This document shows, one piece after another, positions 15,740 to 25,040 of a stretch of 63,693 nt of DNA. The stretch spans positions 1 through 63,693 of the forward strand of contig NZ_WHOS01000040.1 of assembly GCF_013340935.1 (NCBI RefSeq). The letters run 5' to 3'. Every line of letters starts with the position of its first letter. Positions within the stretch are counted from its first letter, which is position 1. The stretch comes from Azospirillum melinis. GTDB taxonomy: Bacteria > Pseudomonadota > Alphaproteobacteria > Azospirillales > Azospirillaceae. Position numbers and translations under genes: made by a program. Under the pieces are notes generated by a model that did no database searches, was not told the DNA's origin, and saw only the letters and a list, made by a program, of their open reading frames with translations.

Positions 15740-16870
15740 TCAGCGTTTGCGGAAAGACGGGTGCCAGGCGGTGACATGCCGCTCCGCCAGTGCCAGCGCA
15801 CCGTAGAGCAGCGATCCGGTCAGGGCGGCGACGGCGATCGTTGCCCAGACCACGTCCAAATTCATCCGGGCGACCTGGGTGGAGATGCGGAAGCCCATCC
15901 CCACCACCGGCGTGCCGAAGAACTCGGCGACGATGGCCCCGATCAAAGCCAGGGTTGAGTTGATCTTCAGTCCATTGAACAAAAAGGGCAAGGCGCAGGG
16001 AAGCCGCAGCATCGCCAGCGTGCGCCAATAGCCCGCACCGTAGGAGCGCATCAGGTCGAGCTGGATGCGCTCCGCACTCTGCAACCCCGCCAAGGTGTTG
16101 ATCAGCATGGGGAAGACGGTCATCACCACGATGACGGCGGCCTTGGACTGCCAGTCGAAGCCGAACCACATCACCATGATCGGTGCGATGCCCACCACCG
16201 GCACGGCGCTGGCGAGGTTGCCGAGCGGCAGCAGCCCGCGCGCCAGGAAAGGCACCCGGTCGGCCAGGATCGCCACGAGGAACCCGGCGCCGCAGCCGAT
16301 CAGATAGCCGCGCAGGACGGAGATCAGCACCGTCTGGCGGAAATCGTCCCACAAATCGGCGGCGTTGGCGGCGAAGGCGGTCAGCACGAGGCTCGGCGGC
16401 GGCAGCAGGATGGTCGGCACCTGGAAACCGCGGGTCAGGATCTCCCACAGCATGACCAGCGCCAGCCCGAACAAAGCGGGGCCGGCCAGCCGCACCGGAC
16501 CGCTCACCCCCGCCAGCAGGGCCAGAACCCGCCACAGCAGCAGCGTGGCGCCGGCGAGGTAGAGCCAGAGCCCGCCGGCCTGGGCGAGGGCGTGGCCCTG
16601 GCGCAGCAGGACCAGCGGGGCGGCATAGGCGGCGGCGACTCCGGCCAGCAGGAGCAGGGCCTCGCCCAGCGCGGAGCCGGGCAGGCGGCGGGAGAGGATC
16701 GTCACGACGGTCAGGGCGAAGAGGGCGAGGGCAGCGGGTATCTGTGGCAGATACAGGTCGGTGCCGCCGGACGTGGCGAAGGGCAGCAGCGGGGCGGCCA
16801 GCATCACCAGCGGCCACGGTGCCATGATGGGGCGGGCCATAGTGGGGCGCGCCATGGTGGAGCGGCTCAT
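15740..16870 (-). CDS. ABC importer permease (second, extended)
   Basis: 376 residues from ATG at 16870, overlapping the upstream permease by four bases (ATGA). The C-terminal 250 residues are a standard BPD_transp_1 permease, with the ATPase-contacting EAA-like loop around GLQSAERIQLDLMRSYGAG. The first about 115 residues are unusual: a repeated MxRxx leader and three or four additional hydrophobic segments not needed for a permease of this class (relatives are about 250-270 residues). The start is ambiguous because the leader holds several in-frame methionines spaced 15 bases apart. It presumably forms a heterodimer with the other permease. Confidence 0.82.
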   Translation of the reverse strand: MSRSTMARPTMARPIMAPWPLVMLAAPLLPFATSGGTDLYLPQIPAALALFALTVVTILSRRLPGSALGEALLLLAGVAAAYAAPLVLLRQGHALAQAGGLWLYLAGATLLLWRVLALLAGVSGPVRLAGPALFGLALVMLWEILTRGFQVPTILLPPPSLVLTAFAANAADLWDDFRQTVLISVLRGYLIGCGAGFLVAILADRVPFLARGLLPLGNLASAVPVVGIAPIMVMWFGFDWQSKAAVIVVMTVFPMLINTLAGLQSAERIQLDLMRSYGAGYWRTLAMLRLPCALPFLFNGLKINSTLALIGAIVAEFFGTPVVGMGFRISTQVARMNLDVVWATIAVAALTGSLLYGALALAERHVTAWHPSFRKR

Positions 16871-17739
16871 CGCGCACCTCCCCGGCCGCCCGGCACCAGC
16901 GCCCGTTCGGCGAGGCCGACGACGGCGACCAGCGTGACGCTCAGCAATGCCGCCATCACCAGGGCACTCCAGATCTGCACGGTCTGGCCGTAATAGGAGC
17001 CGGACAGCAGCCGGGCGCCCAGTCCCGCCTGCCCGCCGGTCGGCAGCTCGGCGACGATGGCGCCGACGACGCTGGCGGCGACCGCGATCTTGAGGCTGGT
17101 GAACAAATAGGGCAGCGAGGCCGGCAGGCGCAGCAGGCGGAAGGTCTGGGCGGTGCCGGCGCTGTAGGTCCGCATCAGGTCCAGCGTCAGCGGATCGGCG
17201 GAGCGCAGCCCCTTGACCATGCCGATGGTGATCGGGAAGAAGCACAGATACATGGCGATGATCGCCTTGGGCAGCAGGCCGGTGAAGCCCAGATTGCCGA
17301 GGATCACCACGATCATCGGCGCAATCGCCAGGATCGGCACGGTCTGCGAGGCGATGACCCAGGGCAGCAGGCTCGATTCCAGCGTGCGCGCCTGGACGAT
17401 CCCCGCCGCCAGCGCCACCCCCAGCGCCACCCCCATGCCGAAGCCGGCCAGCGCCGCCCCGGCGGTGACGCCGGTGTGGTAGAGCAGGTTGCGGATGCTG
17501 GTCACCGGATAGCCGGTCAGGGAATTGTAGAGGTCGAGCGCCACCTGATCCGGCGTCGGCAGGATCGGGCGCTTCATCGCCAGGGTGGCGCGGATCAGGT
17601 CGGCGGTGGTCCAGCCGTGGCCGGCGCGGTTCAGCGCGTCGGTCGCCGTCGGCGCGTTCAGCCAGACCGCGCCCAAGTACCACAGCACCAGCACCGCCAG
17701 CGCCATGACGACCACCGGCAGCGTCTTCCTAGTCGTCAT
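16867..17739 (-). CDS. ABC importer permease (first)
   Basis: 290 residues with about six helices and a BPD_transp_1 domain. The cytoplasmic coupling loop lies at MVKGLRSADPLTLDLMRTYSAG, followed by LRLPASLPYLFTSLKIAVAASVVGA. N-terminal helix 1 (MALAVLVLWYLGAVWLN) precedes a periplasmic segment with DALNRAGHGW. It overlaps the ATPase gene by 11 bases and the second permease by four, so translation is tightly coupled. Together with the second permease it forms the membrane channel of an SsuABC/ThiXYZ-like importer; the substrate is uncertain. Confidence 0.87.
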   Translation of the reverse strand: MTTRKTLPVVVMALAVLVLWYLGAVWLNAPTATDALNRAGHGWTTADLIRATLAMKRPILPTPDQVALDLYNSLTGYPVTSIRNLLYHTGVTAGAALAGFGMGVALGVALAAGIVQARTLESSLLPWVIASQTVPILAIAPMIVVILGNLGFTGLLPKAIIAMYLCFFPITIGMVKGLRSADPLTLDLMRTYSAGTAQTFRLLRLPASLPYLFTSLKIAVAASVVGAIVAELPTGGQAGLGARLLSGSYYGQTVQIWSALVMAALLSVTLVAVVGLAERALVPGGRGGAR

Positions 17740-18619
17740 AGCTGTGGCCCTCCATCAGCCCTTCGCGGACGCGGTGGGCGATGCGCTGGAACTCCGGGCT
17801 TTCGCGGATGTCGAGCGTGCGCTCGCGCGGCAGGTCGCGGTCGCAGTCGATGACGTCGAGGATGCGGCCGGGGCGCGGGCTCATCACCACGATGCGGGTG
17901 GACAGGAACACCGCCTCGGCGATGGAGTGGGTGACGAAGATGCAGGTCTTGCGGGTGCCGAGCCACAGGCGGGTGAGCTGCAAATTCAGATGGTCGCGGG
18001 TGATCTCGTCGAGCGCGCCGAACGGCTCGTCCATCAGAAGCAGGTCGGGGTTGAAGGCCAGCGCGCGGGCGATGGACACCCGCTGCTGCATGCCGCCCGA
18101 CAGCTGCCAGGGGAACTTGCGCTCGAAGCCGGACAGCCCGACGAGGTCGAGCTGCTCGCGGGCGCGCTGCTGACGTTCGGCCCTGGGCAGCCCCATGATC
18201 TCCAGCGGCAGCATGACGTTGCGTTCCACCGTCCGCCACGGGTAGAGCGCCGGGGCCTGGAAGACGTAACCGTAGGCGCGCTTCAGCCGTGCCTGTTCCG
18301 GCGTCATGCCGTTGACCGTCACCTCGCCGGAGGTCGGCTGTTCGAGGTCGGCGACGACGCGCATCAGGGTGGTCTTGCCGCAGCCGCTGGGGCCGATCAG
18401 CGAGATGAAGTCGCCCTTGGATATCGACAGGCTGACGTCGCTCAGCGCGTAGACCGGCTGGTCGGTCGTCTGATAGGTCAAGGTCAGGTTGCGGACATCG
18501 ACGATGGTGCGCGGTGCCGCGTCTGCGGCCGGCGGAACCAGAGTGAGCGGTGCGGGCTGGGCGGCTGGCACGGCGTTCGTCCCTTCGCGTTGTCGTCTCT
18601 CGGCGGCGGACGGGAGCAA
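17729..18619 (-). CDS. ABC importer ATP-binding protein
   Basis: 296 residues. Walker A GPSGCGKTTLMR (about residues 80-91), Q loop in VFQAPALYPWRTVERN, signature LSGGMQQRVSIARAL, Walker B LLLMDEPFGALDE and switch histidine in IFVTHSIAEA. This is the nitrate/sulfonate/taurine (SsuB/TauB) type. A Pro/Ala-rich leader of about 40 residues precedes the domain, so a start downstream of 18619 is possible. It is the first gene of the operon. The region upstream holds an inverted repeat at 18687-18703 and then the REP-like elements. Confidence 0.9.
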   Translation of the reverse strand: MLPSAAERRQREGTNAVPAAQPAPLTLVPPAADAAPRTIVDVRNLTLTYQTTDQPVYALSDVSLSISKGDFISLIGPSGCGKTTLMRVVADLEQPTSGEVTVNGMTPEQARLKRAYGYVFQAPALYPWRTVERNVMLPLEIMGLPRAERQQRAREQLDLVGLSGFERKFPWQLSGGMQQRVSIARALAFNPDLLLMDEPFGALDEITRDHLNLQLTRLWLGTRKTCIFVTHSIAEAVFLSTRIVVMSPRPGRILDVIDCDRDLPRERTLDIRESPEFQRIAHRVREGLMEGHSYDD

Positions 18620-18686
18620 GAAGCGAGCCAGACGGGGATGATGATGAGTATTCAGCAGGTAGTGCTTTGTTTTTACGAAGAGAAAA

Positions 18687-18703
18687 CTTGTCTATCAAGA
18701 CAG
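18687..18703. promoter_or_regulatory. Operator-like inverted repeat upstream of the ABC operon
   Basis: CTTGTCTATCAAGACAG: TTGTCT and AGACAG are inverted with five of six positions matching around ATCA. It lies about 70-85 bases upstream of the ATPase start. No regulator gene is adjacent. Confidence 0.35.
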
Positions 18704-18807
18704 GAACTGACGGTCTGGACAGTGTCCGGGCAGGTGTGATTTCGCAAGGCGCCCAATTTTCGGGCTGAGAGTCTTTCGCTGGTGAATTTTCGGGCAGTGG
18801 AGAAATG

Positions 18808-18861
18808 CCCTCTCCCGCCCCGGGAGAGGGAGGGACCCGCCGAAGGCGGGAGGGTGAGGGG
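18808..18861 (+). repeat. REP-like double-hairpin element A
   Basis: A conserved 5' hairpin (CTCTCCCG pairing with CGGGAGAG, 18811-18827), then a second hairpin CCCGCC-GAA-GGCGGG, then GGAGGGTGAGGGG at the 3' end in element form. The same frame is present in reverse orientation at 18894-18952, with a different second stem. Such palindromic units are widespread as dispersed repeats in proteobacterial genomes. Confidence 0.7.
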
Positions 18862-18893
18862 CAATCCGGACATGGATTTCTGACTTTTGGGTC

Positions 18894-18952
18894 ACCCCTC
18901 ACCCTTCCCAAGCTTCGCTTGGGCCCCTTCCCTCTCCCGGGGCGGGAGAGGG
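18894..18952 (-). repeat. REP-like double-hairpin element B (inverted)
   Basis: Read on the minus strand it has the same outer blocks as element A (CCCTCTCCCGCCCCGGGAGA... and ...GGGTGAGGGG). Its second hairpin is CCCAAGC-GAA-GCTTGGG: the stem sequence has changed on both sides while pairing and the GAA loop are kept. Elements A and B together form a large inverted pair separated by 32 bases. Confidence 0.7.
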
Positions 18953-19025
18953 TATGCACGCCACCCTTGCCAGTCCTGCCCCGTCGCCGCTAACTGTTCA
19001 AACGGCCGACAAACCCGCGGATCCC

Positions 19026-19688
19026 ATGCTCGACAGTTTCCTGCTCGCCTTCACCGCCCTGTTTTCCATCGTCAATCCGCTGGCGATGGCGCTGATTTTC
19101 AGTCAGGTGACCGCGGACAGCAGTCCGCGCGACCGGGCGCGGCTGGCCGGGCTGGTCAGCCTCTATTCGGCCATCGTCATGCTGACCGCGCTGTGGGCGG
19201 GTGCCTATGTGCTGAACTTCTTCGGCGTGTCGATGGCGGCGCTGCGGATCGCCGGCGGCTTCGTGGTGGCCGAACGGGCCTGGGCGCTGCTGACGGCACC
19301 CGAACGGCACGAGGCGCGCAAGCAGGAACAGGCAGCACCCACCGGCGACAACGACAGGCTGGCGGAATCGGCCTTCTTCCCGATGACGATCCCCTTCACC
19401 ACCGGGCCGGGCACCATCTCGGTCGCCATCGCGCTGGGCTCCACCCGCCCGACGCGCGGGGCCGGCGGTCTGATGGAGTTCTTCCTGGGCATGTCGGGGG
19501 CGGCGCTGGCGATCGCAGCGCTGATCTGGCTGTCCTACCGCTCCGCCGACCGCATCGTCGCCTTCCTGGGTCCGACGCGGGTGCGGGTGCTGACGCGGCT
19601 GTTCGCCTTCCTGCTGTTCTGCGTCGGCGTCCAGATCCTGCTGACCGGTGTCCTGGACGCCTTCCCGCTGCTGTCGCAGAAGGGCTGA
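19026..19688 (+). CDS. MarC-family integral membrane protein
   Basis: 220 residues from ATG at 19026; an in-frame ATG at 18954 lies at the edge of the REP element and would add residues not seen in the family. Six helices are predicted, with the MarC opening FLLAFTALFSIVNPLAMALIF and the repeat-related FPMTIPFTTGPGTISVAIAL in the second half. MarC proteins resemble amino-acid exporters in topology, but despite the name they are not established as antibiotic-resistance proteins; function is unknown. It runs towards the paaK end of the phenylacetate operon (three bases between stops). Confidence 0.87.
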   Translation: MLDSFLLAFTALFSIVNPLAMALIFSQVTADSSPRDRARLAGLVSLYSAIVMLTALWAGAYVLNFFGVSMAALRIAGGFVVAERAWALLTAPERHEARKQEQAAPTGDNDRLAESAFFPMTIPFTTGPGTISVAIALGSTRPTRGAGGLMEFFLGMSGAALAIAALIWLSYRSADRIVAFLGPTRVRVLTRLFAFLLFCVGVQILLTGVLDAFPLLSQKG

Positions 19689-19691
19689 GCC

Positions 19692-21014
19692 TCAGCTTTT
19701 GGGCCGCAGGTCCTGCACGCGCTTGGCCTTGCCGATGGAGCGCGCGATGCCGCCGGGCTCAACCACCTCGACGCGGGTGCTGATGCCGATCAGCGACTTG
19801 ATCGAGTGCTGGAGATGCTTGGCGTGGCCGTCCCATTCCGACGGATGGACGCCGTCATGCATCTCCACCCGGACGGCGAGGTTGTCCATATGCCCGTCGC
19901 GGCTCACCACCAGTTCGTAGTGGGGGGCCAGCGCCGGGATCTTGCAGATCAGCTCCTCGACCTGGGTCGGGAAGACGTTCACGCCGCGGATGATGAGCAT
20001 GTCGTCGGAGCGGCCGGTGATCTTGTCCATCCGCCGCATGCCGCGCGCGGTCGGCGGCAGCAGCCGGGTCAGGTCGCGGGTGCGGTAGCGGATGACCGGC
20101 ATGCCTTGCTTGGTCAGGGTGGTGAAGACCAGCTCGCCGTAGGAGCCGTCGGGCAGCACCTCGCCTGAGTCGGGATCGATGATCTCGGGATAGAAATGGT
20201 CCTCCCAGATCACCGGGCCGTCCTTGGTCTCGACGCATTCGGACGCGACGCCCGGACCCATCACCTCCGACAGGCCGTAGATGTCCACCGCGTGGATGTT
20301 GAAGGTGCGCTCAATCTCCTCGCGCAGCGCACCGGTCCAGGGCTCGGCGCCGAAGATGCCGACGCGCAGGCTGGTGCTGCGCGGGTCGATGCCCTGGCGG
20401 CGCATCTCGTCGGCGATGTTCAGCATGTAGGACGGCGTGACCATGATGATCGTCGGCTTGAAGTCCTGGATCAGCTGGACCTGCTTCTCGGTCTGGCCGC
20501 CCGACATCGGCACCACGGCGCAGCCCAGCCGCTCCGCCCCGTAATGGGCGCCGAGCCCGCCGGTGAACAGGCCGTAGCCGTAGGCGATGTGCACGATGTC
20601 GCTGCGCGTGCCGCCCGCCGCCCGGATGGAGCGGGCGACGACCTCCGACCACACGTCGATGTCGCCCTTGGTGTAGCCGACCACCGTCGGCCGCCCAGTG
20701 GTGCCGCTGGAGGCATGGACGCGGACGATGTCCTCCATCGGCACGGCGAACATGCCGTAGGGGTAGGCGCGGCGCAGATCGTCCTTCACGGTGAAGGGAA
20801 ACAGCGCCAGATCCTTCAATTCCTTGAAGTCGTCGGGATGGACGCCCTTCGCCTCGCACTTGGCGCGGAAGGATGCGACGTTGGCGTATGAATGGCGGAG
20901 CGACCATGCCAGCCGCTCCGTCTGCATCGCGACGATCTCGTCGCGGCTGGCGAACTCGTAGCGGTCCATGCCGGCCTTGCTCTGGTTCGCGCCGGTATCG
21001 GTCATGATGGACAT
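19692..21014 (-). CDS. paaK: Phenylacetate-CoA ligase
   Basis: 440 residues from ATG at 21014 (GGGGAGA upstream), typical for PaaK. Adenylate-forming signatures: VHASSGTTGRPTVVGYT (about residues 95-111), GIFGAEPWTG, DIYGLSEVMGPG, YRTRDLTRLL and the hinge region ITGRSDDMLIIRGVNVFPTQVEE. It activates phenylacetate to phenylacetyl-CoA with ATP and CoA, the entry step of the pathway encoded upstream. It is the last gene in the paa transcript, 62 bases after paaJ. Its stop lies three bases from that of the convergent marC-like gene. Confidence 0.95.
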   Translation of the reverse strand: MSIMTDTGANQSKAGMDRYEFASRDEIVAMQTERLAWSLRHSYANVASFRAKCEAKGVHPDDFKELKDLALFPFTVKDDLRRAYPYGMFAVPMEDIVRVHASSGTTGRPTVVGYTKGDIDVWSEVVARSIRAAGGTRSDIVHIAYGYGLFTGGLGAHYGAERLGCAVVPMSGGQTEKQVQLIQDFKPTIIMVTPSYMLNIADEMRRQGIDPRSTSLRVGIFGAEPWTGALREEIERTFNIHAVDIYGLSEVMGPGVASECVETKDGPVIWEDHFYPEIIDPDSGEVLPDGSYGELVFTTLTKQGMPVIRYRTRDLTRLLPPTARGMRRMDKITGRSDDMLIIRGVNVFPTQVEELICKIPALAPHYELVVSRDGHMDNLAVRVEMHDGVHPSEWDGHAKHLQHSIKSLIGISTRVEVVEPGGIARSIGKAKRVQDLRPKS

Positions 21015-21076
21015 GGTGCGCTTCTCCCCTCCGTTCTGGTTCCCGGCGCTTGGCGGCCGGTGATGCCAAATTCCGT

Positions 21077-22277
<1,201 letters not shown>

Positions 22278-22285
<8 letters not shown>

Positions 22286-22736
22286 GGGAGGCTCCGGGAA
22301 CGGGGATCACGCTGCCGGCGAGACGCGCCGACTGGCCGCGGAACAGGCCGACGACGGTGCCGTCCTGATTGGTGACGGTGACGTCGTAGACGCCGGAACG
22401 GCCGCGCTTGTGCACTTCGCGGCATTCGGCGGTCAGCAGGTCGCCCAGCCTGGCCGGGGCCGGAAAGGTGATGGAGCAGCCCGCCGCCACCGTCACCTCG
22501 TTCGCCGCGTTGCAGGCATAGGCGAAGGCGGTGTCGGCCAGCGTGAAGGTCATGCCGCCATGGCCGATGTCGTGGCCGTTCACCATGTCCTTGCGCACGG
22601 TCATGCTCATACGGGAATAGCCGGGGGCGATCTCCAGCAGTTCGATGCCATGGGCCTGGGCGCAATGGTCGCGCTCGTACATGCCGCGTCCGACCGCTTC
22701 GGCGAGGGACTGGGGATCGGTGTGGGGCTCAGCCAT
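22278..22736 (-). CDS. paaI: Hydroxyphenylacetyl-CoA thioesterase
   Basis: 152 residues from ATG at 22736. Hotdog-fold thioesterase with the PaaI signature NGHDIGHGGMTFTLADTAFAYACN, whose aspartate and glycine-rich helix form the active site. It releases CoA from dead-end ring-hydroxylated or epoxidised phenylacetyl-CoA, a safety valve against CoA trapping and reactive intermediates. The gene overlaps paaH by eight bases at its 5' end and paaJ by eight at its 3' end, so coupling is tight. Confidence 0.92.
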
Positions 22737-24249
22737 GGAAGCGGTTTCCTCCGGAAATCTTTCGGCGCAGCAGAGCCGACGCGCGGTAGCGGTCCTCGCC
22801 GTAGGTGCGGGCCAGCGCGTCGAGCACGGCCAGCACATGGGGCAGGCCGATGCGGTCGGCCCAGGCCAGCGGACCCAGCGGGTAGTTCACGCCCTTGGTC
22901 ATCGCGATGTCGATGTCGGCGGCGCTGGCGACCCCCTGCATCGCCGCGTCGGCCGCCTCGCTGGCGAGCATGGCGACGGTGCGCATCACCACCAGACCGG
23001 GGGCGTCGTCGATCACCGACACCGCCTTGCCCAGTGCCTGGAACAGCCCGGCGGCAACGGCGAGCGCCTCGGCCGGCGTGCCGTCGGCAGGGGCCAGCGC
23101 CACGCGGGAAGCCTTGGCGTAGTCCAACGCCAGATCGAACAGCACCAGCGGAGCGATGCGGTCCTCGACGGCGCGGGCAGTGGCGGTGCGGCCGTCGGTG
23201 AGCGCCAGCGTGACGCCATCGACCACCAGCAAACCGGGGCCGGCCGTTTCCTCCACCGCGATGCCGGCCTCGCGCAGCAGCCCGACCAGCGATGCGGCGG
23301 GGCCGAGGTCACCCTGCACCAGCAGGCGGTCGGGTTTCGCGGCCAGCTCGGCGGTGTGCGGCGCCGGCTTGGCGGCGCCGGGGCCGTGGTCGTAGAAGCC
23401 ATGGCCGGACTTGCGGCCGAGACGACCTGCCTCGACCAGCTCCTGCTGGATCAGCGAGGGCTGGAAGCGCGGGTCGCCGAAATAGGCGGCGTGGACCGAG
23501 CGGGTGACGGCGAAGTTCACGTCATGGCCGATCAGGTCCATCAGCTCGAACGGCCCCATGCGGAAGCCGCCGGCCTCGCGGGCGATGGCGTCGATGGTGG
23601 CGGGATCGGCAGCCTGCTCCTGCACCAGCCGCAGCCCTTCGGCGTAGAAGGGGCGGGCGACCCGGTTGACGATGAAGCCGGGGGTGGAGCGGCAGCGCAC
23701 CGGGCTCTTGCCCCAGCCCTTGGCCGTGTCGAACAGCGTGTCGAGCACCGCCGCATCGGTGGCGAGGCCGCTGACGATCTCCACCAGCGCCATCAAGGGG
23801 GCGGGGTTGAAGAAATGCAGTCCGGCCAGCCGTTCCGGCCGCCGCACCCCGGCGCCGATTGCGGTGACCGACAGCGACGAGGTGTTGGTGGCGAGGATGG
23901 CGTCCTCGCCGACGATGCCCTCAAGCTCCGCGAACAGGCGGCGTTTGACGTCGAGATCCTCGACGATGGCCTCCACCACCAGACCGGCGGGGGCGAGGTC
24001 GGACAGGCCGTCCACGGCACGGAGGCGACCCACCGTGGCGTCGCGCTCCGCCGCCGTGCGCTTGCCCTTCTCGACCAGCGCGGTCAGGGCCTTGGCGATG
24101 GACCCGACGGCGGCCTGGGCGGCACCGGGGCGGGTGTCGACCAGCAGAACCGGGTGGCCGGCCTGGGCCGCGACCTGGGCGATGCCCTGGCCCATGGCGC
24201 CGGCCCCGACCACCGCGACGGTGACGGAGGGAGTGAGCGCCGCCATCAC
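22729..24249 (-). CDS. paaH: 3-hydroxyadipyl-CoA dehydrogenase
   Basis: 506 residues. N-terminal NAD-binding VAVVGAGAMGQGIAQVAAQAG, then the 3-hydroxyacyl-CoA dehydrogenase motif GLHFFNPAPLMALVEIVSG and RCRSTPGFIVNRVARPFYAE. The C-terminal half contains a second 3HCDH_C-type repeat (TKGVNYPLGPLAWADRIGL), the duplicated architecture of PaaH (PaaC in Pseudomonas nomenclature). It oxidises 3-hydroxyadipyl-CoA to 3-oxoadipyl-CoA. It overlaps paaG upstream (ATGA) and paaI downstream. Confidence 0.93.
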   Translation of the reverse strand: MMAALTPSVTVAVVGAGAMGQGIAQVAAQAGHPVLLVDTRPGAAQAAVGSIAKALTALVEKGKRTAAERDATVGRLRAVDGLSDLAPAGLVVEAIVEDLDVKRRLFAELEGIVGEDAILATNTSSLSVTAIGAGVRRPERLAGLHFFNPAPLMALVEIVSGLATDAAVLDTLFDTAKGWGKSPVRCRSTPGFIVNRVARPFYAEGLRLVQEQAADPATIDAIAREAGGFRMGPFELMDLIGHDVNFAVTRSVHAAYFGDPRFQPSLIQQELVEAGRLGRKSGHGFYDHGPGAAKPAPHTAELAAKPDRLLVQGDLGPAASLVGLLREAGIAVEETAGPGLLVVDGVTLALTDGRTATARAVEDRIAPLVLFDLALDYAKASRVALAPADGTPAEALAVAAGLFQALGKAVSVIDDAPGLVVMRTVAMLASEAADAAMQGVASAADIDIAMTKGVNYPLGPLAWADRIGLPHVLAVLDALARTYGEDRYRASALLRRKISGGNRFHG

Positions 24250-25040
24250 CGCCCCTCGAACTTCGGCGCGCGCTTGCCCACGAAGGCGGCGACGCCCTCG
24301 CGATAGTCCTGGGTGCGTCCAGCCTCGCGCTGGAGGTCGCGCTCCAGGTCGAGCTGGCTGTCCAGGTCGTTGTCCAGCGAGACGTTCAGCGCCCGCTTGA
24401 TCAGCGCAAGGCCATGCGTCGGCTGGGTGGCGAGCTGGCGGGCCAGCGCCCCGGCCTCCTCCGCCAGCTTGTCGTCATCGACCGCCTTCCAGATCATGCC
24501 CCAGGCTTCCGCCTGCTCGGCCGGAACCTTGTCACCCAGCATGGCAAGGCCCATGGCGCGGGCGTGGCCGACCAGACGCGGCAGGGTCCAGGTGCCGCCG
24601 CTGTCGGGGATCAGCCCGATCTTGCAGAAGGCCTGGATGAAGCTGGCCGACCGCGCCGCCAGCACGATGTCGCAGGCGAGCGCGATGTTGGCGCCCGCCC
24701 CGGCGGCGACGCCGTTGACCGCGCAGATCACCGGCATCGGCAACTCGCGTAGCGTGCGGACCAGCGGATTGTAGTTGGTCTCGATGGAAGCACCGAGGTC
24801 CGGCGCCTCCTGCCCCGGTGCCACCGCGCGGTCGGACAGATCCTGCCCGGCGCAGAAGCCGCGGCCGGCGCCGGTCAGCAGCAGGCAGCGGACGGAGGTG
24901 TCCTCGCGCACGGCGGCCAGCGCCCCGCGCAGCTCTTCATGCATCGCCGCGGTGAAGCTGTTCAGCCGGTCGGGCCGGTTCAGCGTGACGGTGGCGACGC
25001 CGTCGGCGATGTCGAGGAGGATGGTCTTGTCATTGCTCAT
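24246..25040 (-). CDS. paaG: 2-(1,2-epoxy-1,2-dihydrophenyl)acetyl-CoA isomerase
   Basis: 264 residues from ATG at 25040, crotonase family. Oxyanion-hole segments are LTGAGRGFCAGQDLS and NGVAAGAGANIALACD; the catalytic acid aspartate is in KIGLIPDSGGTWTLPRLVG, as in PaaG. It converts the ring 1,2-epoxide to the oxepin-CoA and may shift double bonds later. The pathway also needs a PaaF hydratase, for which no separate gene exists here. PaaF activity could come from another crotonase in the genome. The PaaG rather than PaaF reading rests on these motifs and gene order. Confidence 0.87.
   Translation of the reverse strand: MSNDKTILLDIADGVATVTLNRPDRLNSFTAAMHEELRGALAAVREDTSVRCLLLTGAGRGFCAGQDLSDRAVAPGQEAPDLGASIETNYNPLVRTLRELPMPVICAVNGVAAGAGANIALACDIVLAARSASFIQAFCKIGLIPDSGGTWTLPRLVGHARAMGLAMLGDKVPAEQAEAWGMIWKAVDDDKLAEEAGALARQLATQPTHGLALIKRALNVSLDNDLDSQLDLERDLQREAGRTQDYREGVAAFVGKRAPKFEGR

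Larger units (their letters stand above)
18620..19025. other. Intergenic region between the ABC operon and marC-like gene
   Basis: About 400 bases without a gene, between two divergent transcripts. Bases 18640-18700 are locally AT-rich and probably hold the ABC operon promoter. An inverted repeat CTTGTC...GACAG spans 18687-18703. The right half carries two oppositely oriented REP-like elements (18808-18861 and 18894-18952). Confidence 0.6.

Noticed and set aside
18620..18807. Possible TPP riboswitch upstream of the THI5-like ABC operon (a CTGAGA string is present)
   Set aside because: The CTGAGA lies on the plus strand, pointing away from the ABC operon, and the second TPP-binding helix consensus is absent.
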